The translations under genes were made by a program, and so were the position numbers. The notes under the pieces were generated by a model. The model saw nothing but the letters and a program-made list of their open reading frames with translations. It was not told the origin of the DNA and did no database searches. Positions 9,024-17,302 of a DNA stretch of 64,000 nucleotides are shown piece by piece. This DNA is from Hymenobacter artigasi (GTDB lineage: Bacteria; Bacteroidota; Bacteroidia; Cytophagales; Hymenobacteraceae), in NCBI RefSeq assembly GCF_012275535.1, contig NZ_JAAVTK010000003.1, positions 372,001 to 436,000 on the forward strand, in the 5' to 3' direction. The first letter of the stretch is position 1. Every line of letters begins with the position of its first letter.

Positions 9024-11618
9024 ATGAAGAAATTTTTATTCCTGCTCCTGTTCCTACCCGGCCTTGCCCACGCCCAGCTGGCCGATAATTTCAGCGATGG
9101 CAACTTTACCGCCAACCCCACCTGGACCGGCGACGCGGCCAGCTTCCAGGTAAATGCGCAGGTGCTGCAAAGCAATGGCCCGGCCGTCACCACCACGCAG
9201 GTTGCCCTCAGTACCCCTTGCCAGGCCACTATCGGCACGGTTTGGGAGTTCTGGGCTAATCTGCGGGTAGTCACCACTTCGGGCAACTATGCCGATGTGT
9301 GGCTCATCGCCTCGCAGGCCGACCTCAGGGCAACCAGCAACTCCGGCTACTTTGTGCGCCTTGGCGGCACCGGCGGCAAGGTGAGCCTGTTCCGCAAAGA
9401 CTCTACCCGCACCGCCGTGGCGGTCATCGACGGTGCGCTCAACAGCCTGTCTACCACCAACAACCTGGTGCGCGTACGCGTGACCCGCACCACGGCCAAC
9501 CAGTGGACCCTGGAGCGCGACCTCACCGGCGGACGCGCCTTCGTGGCCGAGGCGGCGCAGCCCTTGGATGCCACCTATCAGCGCAGCGTGGCCGTGGGCG
9601 TGTTCCTGAATTACTCCTCCACCAACAACCGCAATTTTTACTTCGATGACTTTGTGGTAACCGATGCCACGGCCCCCCTTCTCGCCCGCGCCGTGCCCAC
9701 CGATGCCCGGCAGGTAGACGTGGTTTTCAACGAAGCCGTGGCCGCCGCCAGTGCCGGCCTGCCCGCCAACTACCGCCTGCAAAGCGGCGCGGTGCCGGTT
9801 TCGGCGCAGCTCTCGGCTACCAACCCGGCCGTGGTGCGCCTGGCCTTCGCCGCCGATTTTGCGGCCCAGGACGTACTACAGGCCCGCAACGTGGCCGACC
9901 TATACGGCAACGTTGCGGCCGGTCCGCTCACGGCCGCCTTCACGTCGCTGCCCGCCGCTCCGGCCTTTGGCGACCTGATTATCAGCGAGATTTTTGCCGA
10001 TGAAACGCCGCAGATAGGCCTGCCGCTCTCCGAATACCTGGAAATTCACAACCGCAGCACCACCAAAACCCTGAGCCTGCGCGGCGTGCGCCTGGGCAAA
10101 ACCAGCAGCACCACCTTCGCAGCCTTCGCCGATACGGCTAAGCTCCTGCCCGGCCAGTATGCCATTGTGTGCGGCAGCACCCGCATCAGCCAGTTCACGC
10201 AGTACGGCAAGGTGTATGGGCCCACCAATTTCCCTTCGCTCAACAACGGCGGCGACCAGCTCATTCTGCGTGGGCGCGATGGCCGCACGCTGTTTGAGGT
10301 GGCGTATTCCGACACCTGGTACCGCGACGCGGTGAAAAAGGACGGCGGCTGGAGCTTGGAAATGATTGATACCAACAACTTCTGCGCGGGGGCCAGCAAC
10401 TGGACGGCCAGCACCAACGCCAGCGGCGGCACCCCCGGCCGCGCCAACTCGGTGCGCGCCGCCAATGCCGATGCCCTGGCCCCCAGCCTGCTCCGCGCCA
10501 TTGCCCTGAACGCGACCACCGTGCGGGCCTATTTCTCCGAAAAGCTCGATAGCGCCGCCGCCGCCACTGTGGGCCGCTACGCGCTGGCCACGCCGGGCCC
10601 GGCCATCACACGGGCCGCGCCCGTGGGGCCCGATTTCCGACAGGTCGACCTCACGCTGGCCACCGCGCTGCTCCCCAGCCGCCCCAGCGTCCTCACCGTG
10701 CAAACGGCCACCGACTGCGTCGGCAACGCCAGCGGCGTGTTGCAGCCCGCCACCTTCGCCCTGCCCGAAAAAGCCGTGAGCGGCGATGTGGTGATAAACG
10801 AGCTATTGTTCAACCCCCGCGTGAGCGCGGTGCGGTTTGTGGAAATCATCAACCGCAGCAACAAATTTATCGATTTGCAGGGCTGGCAAATCGGGAGCGT
10901 GAAACCGGATGGTACCGCCAGTACCACCGTGCTCAGCACCGGGCCGCTGGTGCTGGCACCGGGGCAGCTGCTGGCGTTCAGTAGCAGCCTGGCCATCATC
11001 ACCACGCAGTACCCCACCAGCAGCGACGCGGCCAATCTGGTTCAGACGGCCAGCCTGCCCACCTTTGCTGATGTGGGCACGGCATTTCTGGCCGACGGCA
11101 AGGGCTTCGAAATCGACCGGTTTGTGTATAGCAAAGCGCTGCACCTGAGCCTGCTGGTCACCCAGGACGGCGTGTCGCTGGAGCGCATTCGCACCAATGG
11201 GCCTACGCTGGGCAGCAACTTCCATTCGGCGGCCAGCGCGGCGGGCTATGCCACGCCCGGCCGGCCCAACTCGCAGGCCCAGGACGAAGCCGGCGGCGAC
11301 CAGGAACTAACCATAATGCCCGAAGTCTTCACCCCCGACGACGACGGCCAGCAGGATTTTGCCACCCTCAACTACCACCTCGACGCCCCCGGCTACGCCG
11401 CCAGCGTAACGGTGTACGACGCCCTGGGCCGCCTCACCCGCCGCCTCACCCGCAACGAAACCCTGCCCACCAACGGCTTCATTCAGTGGGACGGCACCGA
11501 CGAGAAAGGCCACAAGGCGGCCGTGGGGTACTATATTCTACTGGTCGAGCTCTTCCGCCCAACCAGTGGCGAGAAGCGCGAATACAAGAAAACGGTGGTA
11601 CTGGGCGCACGGTTTTAA
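9024..11618 (+). CDS. Secreted lamin-tail domain protein with FlgD/CHU-like C-terminal domain
   Basis: 864 residues with signal peptide MKKFLFLLLFLPGLAHAQ. After an N-terminal jelly-roll-like segment (about 20-210) come an Ig-like region (DVVFNEAVAAASAGLPANYRL) and two lamin-tail domains: FGDLIISEIFADETPQIGLP at about 315 and GDVVINELLFNPRVSAVRFV at about 590. The tail has EVFTPDDDGQQDFATLNY and GRLTRRLTRNE...GYYILLVEL, the FlgD-like/gliding-motility-associated C-terminus used by T9SS clients. It is therefore expected at the cell surface or outside the cell. Lamin-tail domains in bacteria are often fused to nucleases, but no nuclease motif is visible here. It stands alone, with an inverted repeat immediately downstream. 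Confidence 0.85.
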   Translation: MKKFLFLLLFLPGLAHAQLADNFSDGNFTANPTWTGDAASFQVNAQVLQSNGPAVTTTQVALSTPCQATIGTVWEFWANLRVVTTSGNYADVWLIASQADLRATSNSGYFVRLGGTGGKVSLFRKDSTRTAVAVIDGALNSLSTTNNLVRVRVTRTTANQWTLERDLTGGRAFVAEAAQPLDATYQRSVAVGVFLNYSSTNNRNFYFDDFVVTDATAPLLARAVPTDARQVDVVFNEAVAAASAGLPANYRLQSGAVPVSAQLSATNPAVVRLAFAADFAAQDVLQARNVADLYGNVAAGPLTAAFTSLPAAPAFGDLIISEIFADETPQIGLPLSEYLEIHNRSTTKTLSLRGVRLGKTSSTTFAAFADTAKLLPGQYAIVCGSTRISQFTQYGKVYGPTNFPSLNNGGDQLILRGRDGRTLFEVAYSDTWYRDAVKKDGGWSLEMIDTNNFCAGASNWTASTNASGGTPGRANSVRAANADALAPSLLRAIALNATTVRAYFSEKLDSAAAATVGRYALATPGPAITRAAPVGPDFRQVDLTLATALLPSRPSVLTVQTATDCVGNASGVLQPATFALPEKAVSGDVVINELLFNPRVSAVRFVEIINRSNKFIDLQGWQIGSVKPDGTASTTVLSTGPLVLAPGQLLAFSSSLAIITTQYPTSSDAANLVQTASLPTFADVGTAFLADGKGFEIDRFVYSKALHLSLLVTQDGVSLERIRTNGPTLGSNFHSAASAAGYATPGRPNSQAQDEAGGDQELTIMPEVFTPDDDGQQDFATLNYHLDAPGYAASVTVYDALGRLTRRLTRNETLPTNGFIQWDGTDEKGHKAAVGYYILLVELFRPTSGEKREYKKTVVLGARF

Positions 11619-11640
11619 GCCGGACGCTTAGAATTTGAAA

Positions 11641-11720
11641 CGATGTAGAGACGCATCTTTGCGTCTTGTCGTTGAAGGAAATCGCCCAACGACAAGACGC
11701 AAAGATGTGTCTCTACATCG
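11641..11720. repeat. Long inverted repeat, family A (copy 2)
   Basis: Arms 11641-11674 and 11687-11720 (34 nt, one mismatch) flank a 12-nt loop. Its core GACGCATCTTTGCGTC is identical to the repeat at 1146-1239. It sits between two convergent genes and could act as a bidirectional terminator. Confidence 0.88.
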
Positions 11721-11766
11721 TTCCAGCGGTATTCTCCGCTGACTCAAACAGCTGCTAAGCAGCAGC

Positions 11767-13011
11767 CTACCACTTCCGAAATTCCAGCTGCTTGTTCACG
11801 TAGTCAATCGTGGTGCGGTACTGGCTGAGCAGCGGATAGCCCAGCAGGCCCTGCAAGAGCGTTTTATCGGGGTTTTGGTTGAACTGGGAGATGTCGGAAA
11901 ATACGGTTTGCTGGTTGCGGAAGGGCAGCGGGCCAGCCAGGCGCACATCGGCCAGCTGGCCGCTGGTCACGGTGCGCAGCGCGCCATCGCCGCCGTGCAG
12001 GGTGCTTTTTTCCGGCTTGCGCAGTTTATTGGCAAAAGCGGCTTCGAACTGCTGGTCGAGCAGGTTGTTCTGCGCCCCGCAGTCGATTCCCATCTGGAAG
12101 GTCTGGCCGTTGGCCGTCATGGCCACCACGGGCAGGTGGCCCCGTAGCGTGAAGGGCACGCGCATGAGCGGCGCGGGCAGGGCATCGGGCGTAGTGGGCT
12201 TGCGCAGCAGCACCTTTTGGGCGCGGTAGTCCAGGGTCAGGGCGTACTGGTTCAGCAGGTTGAAGCCGATAATGCCCAGCAGCTCCACGCCGGTCTGCTG
12301 TTCGAGGCCGGTCAGGTCGAGCGTGGCGACTTCCTTGTTTTCGAAGCGGATACCACTCCAGTCAAACGTTTTGGTGAGGTGGTACGACATGCCGCCCACG
12401 GCTCCGTTCACGCCCTTGGCCCCGTTCACGGCAAGCGTGGTTTCGGTGGCGGCCGGCGGAAACGTCTTTTTATTCAGCATAAGGGCCGGCGCCCCCGAAT
12501 CGAGAAAAAACCAGCCCCGGCGGCCATCGGCTTCGGCTTCCACCAGCAGCAGGTCGTGGCTGATGCGCACGGGTACGTCGAGGCTTGGCGGCGTGGTCAG
12601 GTCTTCGGGCTTGAAGGCGGTATCAATCTTTTTCAGGCTGGCCTGGGCCAGATTCAGCTCGGCAAACGTGCCGGTGGGCGTCAGCAGAAAGTCATATTCT
12701 TTCTCCGTGCCCTTGCGGGTAATGGCACACACGTAGCGCGTGTTGGCCCCTTCGGTGGTCTGGCGCACCACCCGGAAACCTTCGAGAGGCCCAAACTGCG
12801 GAATGAGCTGGGCCAGCACCCGCGCCGTGTAGGCCGGCGGCAGGCTGCCGAGGCGGGTTTCGGGCGTGAGGTAGGGCTGCAGGGGCTCCACCGATTTGGC
12901 ATTGATGGCGGCCACCAGCTGGTCGAGCGGAGCTACGCCGGTAGCTTCCTGGGCCAGCGCGGCAGCCAGGAAATTCAGACAGAAGCAGCAAGTCAGGAAA
13001 AGTTTTTTCAT
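11767..13011 (-). CDS. Secreted retropepsin-like aspartyl protease family protein
   Basis: 414 residues from the ATG at 13011 (MKKLFLTCCFCLNFLAAALA signal peptide). An upstream ATG at 13107 would bury that signal and is not preferred. Residues about 25-130 form an alpha/beta N-terminal domain of DUF3887-like appearance. Two retropepsin-like halves follow: WFFLDSGAPALML (first catalytic motif, DSG) and MGIDCGAQNNLLD (second, DCG), each with a downstream GILGFNLL- or GLLGYPLL-type flap segment. Such proteins in Bacteroidota are annotated aspartyl protease family, with unknown substrates. The second motif has Cys where Ser or Thr is usual. It is divergent from the DUF1800 gene. Confidence 0.82.
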   Translation of the reverse strand: MKKLFLTCCFCLNFLAAALAQEATGVAPLDQLVAAINAKSVEPLQPYLTPETRLGSLPPAYTARVLAQLIPQFGPLEGFRVVRQTTEGANTRYVCAITRKGTEKEYDFLLTPTGTFAELNLAQASLKKIDTAFKPEDLTTPPSLDVPVRISHDLLLVEAEADGRRGWFFLDSGAPALMLNKKTFPPAATETTLAVNGAKGVNGAVGGMSYHLTKTFDWSGIRFENKEVATLDLTGLEQQTGVELLGIIGFNLLNQYALTLDYRAQKVLLRKPTTPDALPAPLMRVPFTLRGHLPVVAMTANGQTFQMGIDCGAQNNLLDQQFEAAFANKLRKPEKSTLHGGDGALRTVTSGQLADVRLAGPLPFRNQQTVFSDISQFNQNPDKTLLQGLLGYPLLSQYRTTIDYVNKQLEFRKW

Positions 13012-13154
13012 CGGGAATACCTGTTGTGGGCAACACCGTTGGGACGCAATAACTGCCCGTAAAGCGTGCCAATGACCAGCCCACCGCCGCCGGGGTTGCG
13101 CCGGCAATTGTCTGGCCGGCTTAAACCTCGTGCCCGGCCCGGCGTCTTACCGGT

Positions 13155-14726
13155 ATGAACAGCACCCAGCAATTGCAGCATCTCTATTGGCGCGCCGGCT
13201 TCGGCCCGCGCCCGCAGGACGTGGCCGCCGGCCTCAGCCCGCGCAAAGCCCTGCGCCAGCTGCTTCTCGATTCGGAGCACTATGAGCCCCTCGCCGGCCC
13301 CACCCTGAGCTACACCGACCCGCAGGGCATGGTGATGACCGACCCGGCCTCGACCAAAAACAACCCCGTGCCCAACGGCATGGTGACCACCCCCGACCAG
13401 CCCGCGCCCCCCGGCGCGCCCGCCACGCCCGTGGCCGCCATGCGGCCCCGCGCCGCTTTTAAGGGCGGCACCATTGCGGCCGGCGTGCCCCGCCTGCGCC
13501 GCGCCGACCTCACGCCCGCCCAACGCAAAATGCAGAACGAAGGCATCCGCGATGCCTTCAATAACATGAGCACGGCTTGGATGGAGCGCATGGCTACCTC
13601 GCCGACCCAGCTACGCGAGAAAATGACGCTGTTCTGGCACGGGCACTTTGCCTGCCGCGTGCGCCAGCCCGATGCCGCGCTCAGCCTGCACAACACCACC
13701 CGGCAGTACGCCCTGGGCAAATTCCCCGACCTGCTGCTGGCCGTGAGCCGGGAGCCGGCCATGCTCCAGTTCCTCAACAACCAGCAAAACCGCAAGGAGC
13801 ATCCCAACGAAAACTTCGCCCGTGAGGTGATGGAGCTGTTCACGCTCGGGCGCGGCAACTACACCGAAACCGACGTGAAAGAGGCCGCCCGCGCCTTCAC
13901 CGGCTGGGGCTACGACAGGCAGGGCAACTTCCGGTTTCAGCAGCGCGAGCACGATGCCGGCCCCAAAACCTTCCTGGGCAAAACCGGCAACCTGACCGGC
14001 GAGGACGTGCTAACGCACATTCTGGCCCAGCCCGCCGCCGCTACATTCCTGACCACCAAGCTCTACCGTTTCTTCGTGAACGACGTACCCAACCCGATGC
14101 ACATCGAGCCGCTGGCCGTGGCCTTCCGCAAGAGCGGCTACGACATTGCCGACCTCATGGAGCGCCTGTTTTCGGCCGACTGGTTCTACGAGCCCGCCAA
14201 CATGGGCACCCACATCAAAAGCCCGGTGGAGCTGCTGGCCGGCATCCGCCGCACCCTAAACGTGAAGGTGGACAACGCGCAGCCGCTGCTGGGCTACCAG
14301 CGCGCCCTGGGCCAGAACCTGTTTCAGCCGCCCAACGTGGCCGGCTGGCCCGGCGGCCGCAACTGGATTGATTCGTCGTCGCTGCTGCTGCGCCTGCAGC
14401 TGCCGGCCATCCTGTTCAAAAACGCCGAGTTTGCCGTGGCCCTCAAGCAGGACGAAAACGACATCGCCCCCAACCAGACTAAGGCCGAGCGCACCGTGCG
14501 GCCCGGCGCGGGTGCCCACCTGCCCCTCGGTCCGCTCCAGCTGCTGCTGGGGGCTACGCCTACTGCCCAGCAGCCCGAGAAGCTCAGCGGCTTCCTGCTC
14601 CAGGCCACTATTCGGCCCGAAAACCTGCAATTGGTGCAGCAGGCTGCCCAGCAAAAAGAGCCGACCGAGGCACTGCGCGCCACCTTAATGAACCTGCTGA
14701 GCCTGCCCGAATACCAGCTGGCGTAA
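13155..14726 (+). CDS. DUF1800 family protein
   Basis: 523 residues. It begins MNSTQQLQHLYWRAGFGPRP, the typical DUF1800 opening (H-LL-RAGFG-). Further family hallmarks are MTLFWHGHFACR (about 157), NFAREVMELFTLGRGNYTETDVKEAARAFTGW (about 220), FLTTKLYRFFVND, and LFQPPNVAGWPGGRNWID. No catalytic role is established for the family. It is nearly always paired with a DUF1501 gene, as here (200 bp downstream, same strand), which suggests a joint envelope or secreted function. No obvious signal peptide is visible, so the protein may be cytoplasmic or exported with its partner. A Pro/Ala-rich insert lies at about 60-110. Confidence 0.9.
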   Translation: MNSTQQLQHLYWRAGFGPRPQDVAAGLSPRKALRQLLLDSEHYEPLAGPTLSYTDPQGMVMTDPASTKNNPVPNGMVTTPDQPAPPGAPATPVAAMRPRAAFKGGTIAAGVPRLRRADLTPAQRKMQNEGIRDAFNNMSTAWMERMATSPTQLREKMTLFWHGHFACRVRQPDAALSLHNTTRQYALGKFPDLLLAVSREPAMLQFLNNQQNRKEHPNENFAREVMELFTLGRGNYTETDVKEAARAFTGWGYDRQGNFRFQQREHDAGPKTFLGKTGNLTGEDVLTHILAQPAAATFLTTKLYRFFVNDVPNPMHIEPLAVAFRKSGYDIADLMERLFSADWFYEPANMGTHIKSPVELLAGIRRTLNVKVDNAQPLLGYQRALGQNLFQPPNVAGWPGGRNWIDSSSLLLRLQLPAILFKNAEFAVALKQDENDIAPNQTKAERTVRPGAGAHLPLGPLQLLLGATPTAQQPEKLSGFLLQATIRPENLQLVQQAAQQKEPTEALRATLMNLLSLPEYQLA

Positions 14727-14730
14727 GGTA

Positions 14731-14900
14731 AAACTCCCCTCCTTTTTTAAGGAGGGGATGTTCGAGCCGCAGGCCCGGACGGGGGTGGTAAAGTCGTTGA
14801 ACGATGGGCGAACAGTTCGGCCGCGAGTCGTTCAACGACTTCAACCACCCCAGTTTCAGCTTCGCTGAAACGCCCCCTCCTTTTTTAAGGAGGGGAGTTT
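14731..14900. repeat. Composite inverted repeat, family B (copy 1)
   Basis: 170 bp filling the DUF1800-DUF1501 gap. Outer arms (core CTCCCCTCCTT plus AAGGAGGGG) are each self-complementary. Inner arms carry GTCGTTGAACGA and TCGTTCAACGAC, and GGGGGTGG pairs with CCACCC. The same modular design recurs at 47851-48096. Confidence 0.85.
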
Positions 14901-14930
14901 GATGTCCTCTCAACCCTTACCAATAGAGCT

Positions 14931-16145
14931 ATGGCTTCCACCCGCCGCGAATTCCTCCGCACTTCCGCTTTAGCCAGCACCTTGCTGCTGATACCCAAGT
15001 TCCTGCACGCCCTGGACCGGGGGACAGGCCTTGCCGGCCTGCGCGATGCCACCGGGGCGCGCCGCCTCATTGTGGTGCAGCTCGGCGGGGGCAATGATGG
15101 GCTGAATACCGTCATCCCCTACCGCAACGACCTGTATTACAAGGCCCGGCCCACGCTGGGCATCAAAGAAGCCGACGGCATTCTGGCCCTGGACAAGGAC
15201 CTGGGCCTACACCCGGCCCTGAAAGGCCTGAAAGGCCTGTACGACCAGGGCCAGCTGGCCGTGCTAAACTCAGTGGGCTACCCCAACCCCGACCGCTCAC
15301 ACTTCCGCTCGATGGACATCTGGCAGTCCGGCTCGGGTTCCGACCAGGTGGTGAGCACCGGCTGGCTGGGCCGCTACCTCGACTCCAACTGCCCCGACTG
15401 CCAGCGGCCCTACAACGCCCTCGAAATCGACGACACGCTGAGCCTCGCCCTCAAAGGCGGCCAGCGCAAAGGCTTGGCCCTCAAAAATCCGGACAAATTT
15501 CACCAAATCAGCCAGAACCGTTTGCTGGCCAAAGTGAGCAAGGAAACCGCGCCCGCCCACCAGGAGCAGGTCGATTACCTGTACAAGACGCTGGCCGAAA
15601 CCGCGTCCTCGGCCGATTACCTCTACGACAAGTCGAAAATCTACAAGTCGGCGGTAACGTACCCGAACTCCGACTTCGGCAAAAACCTGAAAACCACCGC
15701 CGAGCTCATCAACTCCGGCGTCGAATCGCGGGTGTACTACCTGGCCCTGAACGGTTTTGATACCCACGTTCGGCAGCACGAGCAGCAGCAGCGCCTCTTC
15801 ACCGACCTTGGTGACGGCCTGGCCGCCCTGGCCGACGACCTGCGCCAGCACGACCAATGGAACAACACACTGGTACTGGTATTCAGTGAGTTTGGCCGGC
15901 GCGTGGGCCAGAATGCCAGCAACGGCACCGACCACGGCACGGCCAACAACGTGTTCCTGGCCGGCGGCGCCCTCCAGAAAAAAGGCGTAGTAAACGCCGC
16001 CCCCGACCTCGTGGACCTCGACCAGGGCGACCTGCGCCACCAGGTCGATTTCCGCAGCATCTACGCCAGCATCCTCAAAGACTGGCTCGGGGCCGACGAC
16101 ACGGCCATTCTGGGCAAGGGCTTCGAGCGAACGTCTTTCATTTAA
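14931..16145 (+). CDS. DUF1501 family protein with twin-arginine signal
   Basis: 404 residues. STRREFLRTSALASTLLLIP is a twin-arginine (Tat) signal, so the protein is probably folded and exported. The family core is sulfatase-like: RRLIVVQLGGGNDGLNTVIPY (about 44), LAVLNSVGYPNPDRSHFRSMDIWQ (about 107), YYLALNGFDTHVRQHEQQ, LVLVFSEFGRRVGQNASNGTDHG (about 315-337), which places D/H residues as in the alkaline phosphatase fold. The activity is unproven in the family. It is paired with the DUF1800 gene upstream. Its stop codon lies inside the left arm of the inverted repeat at 16141. Confidence 0.92.
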   Translation: MASTRREFLRTSALASTLLLIPKFLHALDRGTGLAGLRDATGARRLIVVQLGGGNDGLNTVIPYRNDLYYKARPTLGIKEADGILALDKDLGLHPALKGLKGLYDQGQLAVLNSVGYPNPDRSHFRSMDIWQSGSGSDQVVSTGWLGRYLDSNCPDCQRPYNALEIDDTLSLALKGGQRKGLALKNPDKFHQISQNRLLAKVSKETAPAHQEQVDYLYKTLAETASSADYLYDKSKIYKSAVTYPNSDFGKNLKTTAELINSGVESRVYYLALNGFDTHVRQHEQQQRLFTDLGDGLAALADDLRQHDQWNNTLVLVFSEFGRRVGQNASNGTDHGTANNVFLAGGALQKKGVVNAAPDLVDLDQGDLRHQVDFRSIYASILKDWLGADDTAILGKGFERTSFI

Positions 16146-16233
16146 CATTTATCAATTAACAGTTAACAGCCGTTCCACCTCCTCAATTCGGGCAGGTGAA
16201 ACGGCTGTTAACTGTTAATTGATAAATGTTAAA
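16141..16233. repeat. Perfect inverted repeat overlapping a stop codon
   Basis: Arms 16141-16174 and 16200-16233 (34 nt, built on ATTAACAGTTAACAG) are perfectly complementary. It includes the stop of the DUF1501 gene (16143-16145) and ends 4 bp before the stop of the convergent gene. Probably a bidirectional terminator. Confidence 0.9.
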
Positions 16234-16237
16234 TGAC

Positions 16238-17092
16238 CTACAGCGGCACGTTGAACCCGAACGCCCAGATGGCTTGCAGCGACCCGAAAACGTGGGTGGC
16301 GCGGCCCTGCCGGTCATCGCCGAGGTAGGTGTTGGTGTAGTCGGCGAAGGCACCCTGAATGTCGGTTTGCAGAAAGAAGTAGCGGAGAATATCCGCTTTC
16401 AGGCCCAAGCTGCTGCCCACCACCAGGCCGTGGTAGTGAAATGGCCCCTCCTGGTGGTTGCCCAGCACGGTGGAGATGGTGTAGGAAATCATGGGGCCGG
16501 CTCCCACCTTGCCCACGGCGCTCACTTTCAGCAAGCGACGCTCCCACAGCACCTTGTGTTTCACGAGGTTCACCATCAGGTAATTATTGCCATTGGTGTG
16601 CTGGAGGTGCACAAAATCGGGCGTTACCAGCGTGTCTTTGTCCAGGTAGCGCCCCCGAATCTGGCCCCGAACGTGGATAATCTGGTTGTCATCGACCACG
16701 TATTTGAGGTGGTTCCAGCTCACTTCAATGCCCAGGTTGTGCTTGTCCTTGAACAGGTAGCCCAGCGTCATGTCATACTGCGGGATGGTCCAAGAATTGA
16801 ACCGCCAGAAGTCCTTGAAATCGGGCTTGTCGCTAGCGTGCGCGTTCACGAAAGTGAAGTCGTAGTTGTCGGTTTTCGTGTTTTTGAAGCGGATATCGCT
16901 GCGCGTGTACCAGTCGCGGTTGTAGCCCCAGCTGAAATAGAGGCTGCCGTGCGGCTTGAGCTCAGGCGGGATGGGCGCGGCTGTGGGAGCTGATTCAGTG
17001 ATAATTGGGTCGGCCACCGGGGCCAGCGGCTGCGCAATAAGTGGCCCGGCCAGGCCCATCAACAGGCCCGACAATAAGAAGAAGAATCTCAT
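16238..17092 (-). CDS. Outer-membrane beta-barrel-like protein of unknown function
   Basis: 284 residues from the ATG at 17092, which gives signal peptide MRFFFLLSGLLMGLAGPLIA; an ATG at 17128 would add 12 residues. After a Pro-rich linker, HGSLYFSWGYNRDWYTRSDI starts a series of alternating polar/aromatic strands (FTFVNAHA, MTLGYLFKDKHNLGIEVSWNHLKYV, HGLVVGSSLGLKADI), ending AIWAFGFNVPL with an aromatic near the C-terminus. This is what small outer-membrane barrels look like. I do not recognise a named family. TACCTTCG (minus strand, 17145-17152) is a near match to the -7 box. Confidence 0.72.
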   Translation of the reverse strand: MRFFFLLSGLLMGLAGPLIAQPLAPVADPIITESAPTAAPIPPELKPHGSLYFSWGYNRDWYTRSDIRFKNTKTDNYDFTFVNAHASDKPDFKDFWRFNSWTIPQYDMTLGYLFKDKHNLGIEVSWNHLKYVVDDNQIIHVRGQIRGRYLDKDTLVTPDFVHLQHTNGNNYLMVNLVKHKVLWERRLLKVSAVGKVGAGPMISYTISTVLGNHQEGPFHYHGLVVGSSLGLKADILRYFFLQTDIQGAFADYTNTYLGDDRQGRATHVFGSLQAIWAFGFNVPL

Positions 17093-17220
17093 TGAAAATG
17101 AATAAATAAATTCCGCGATAAAGCTCAACGATAAAAGCGCGCGAAGGTAAGGCGCAAGTCTGCCAACTGGTTAGCTGAGTCAGTCAATTCAGCGAAGCAG
17201 CCCTGGCAAGGCCCATAAAA

Positions 17221-17238
17221 TTCGAAATTAATTTCGAA
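17221..17238. promoter_or_regulatory. Perfect 18-bp palindrome, possible operator
   Basis: TTCGAAATTAATTTCGAA is perfectly self-complementary. It lies in the divergent region 65 bp before the M48 peptidase start and 129 bp from the start of the gene on the other strand. It has no loop, so a DNA-binding site is more likely than a terminator. Confidence 0.35.
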
Positions 17239-17302
17239 GCGCGTGGTAGCTTGGTGGCAAAATTTACCTTTCCACCACTTTTTTAGCTTTACTGCTCGCT
17301 TT

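Noticed and set aside
8789-9286. Minus-strand ORF between the GT2-GH26 and lamin-tail genes
   Set aside because: Over half lies antisense to the signal peptide and first domain of the next gene; the rest matches nothing known to me.
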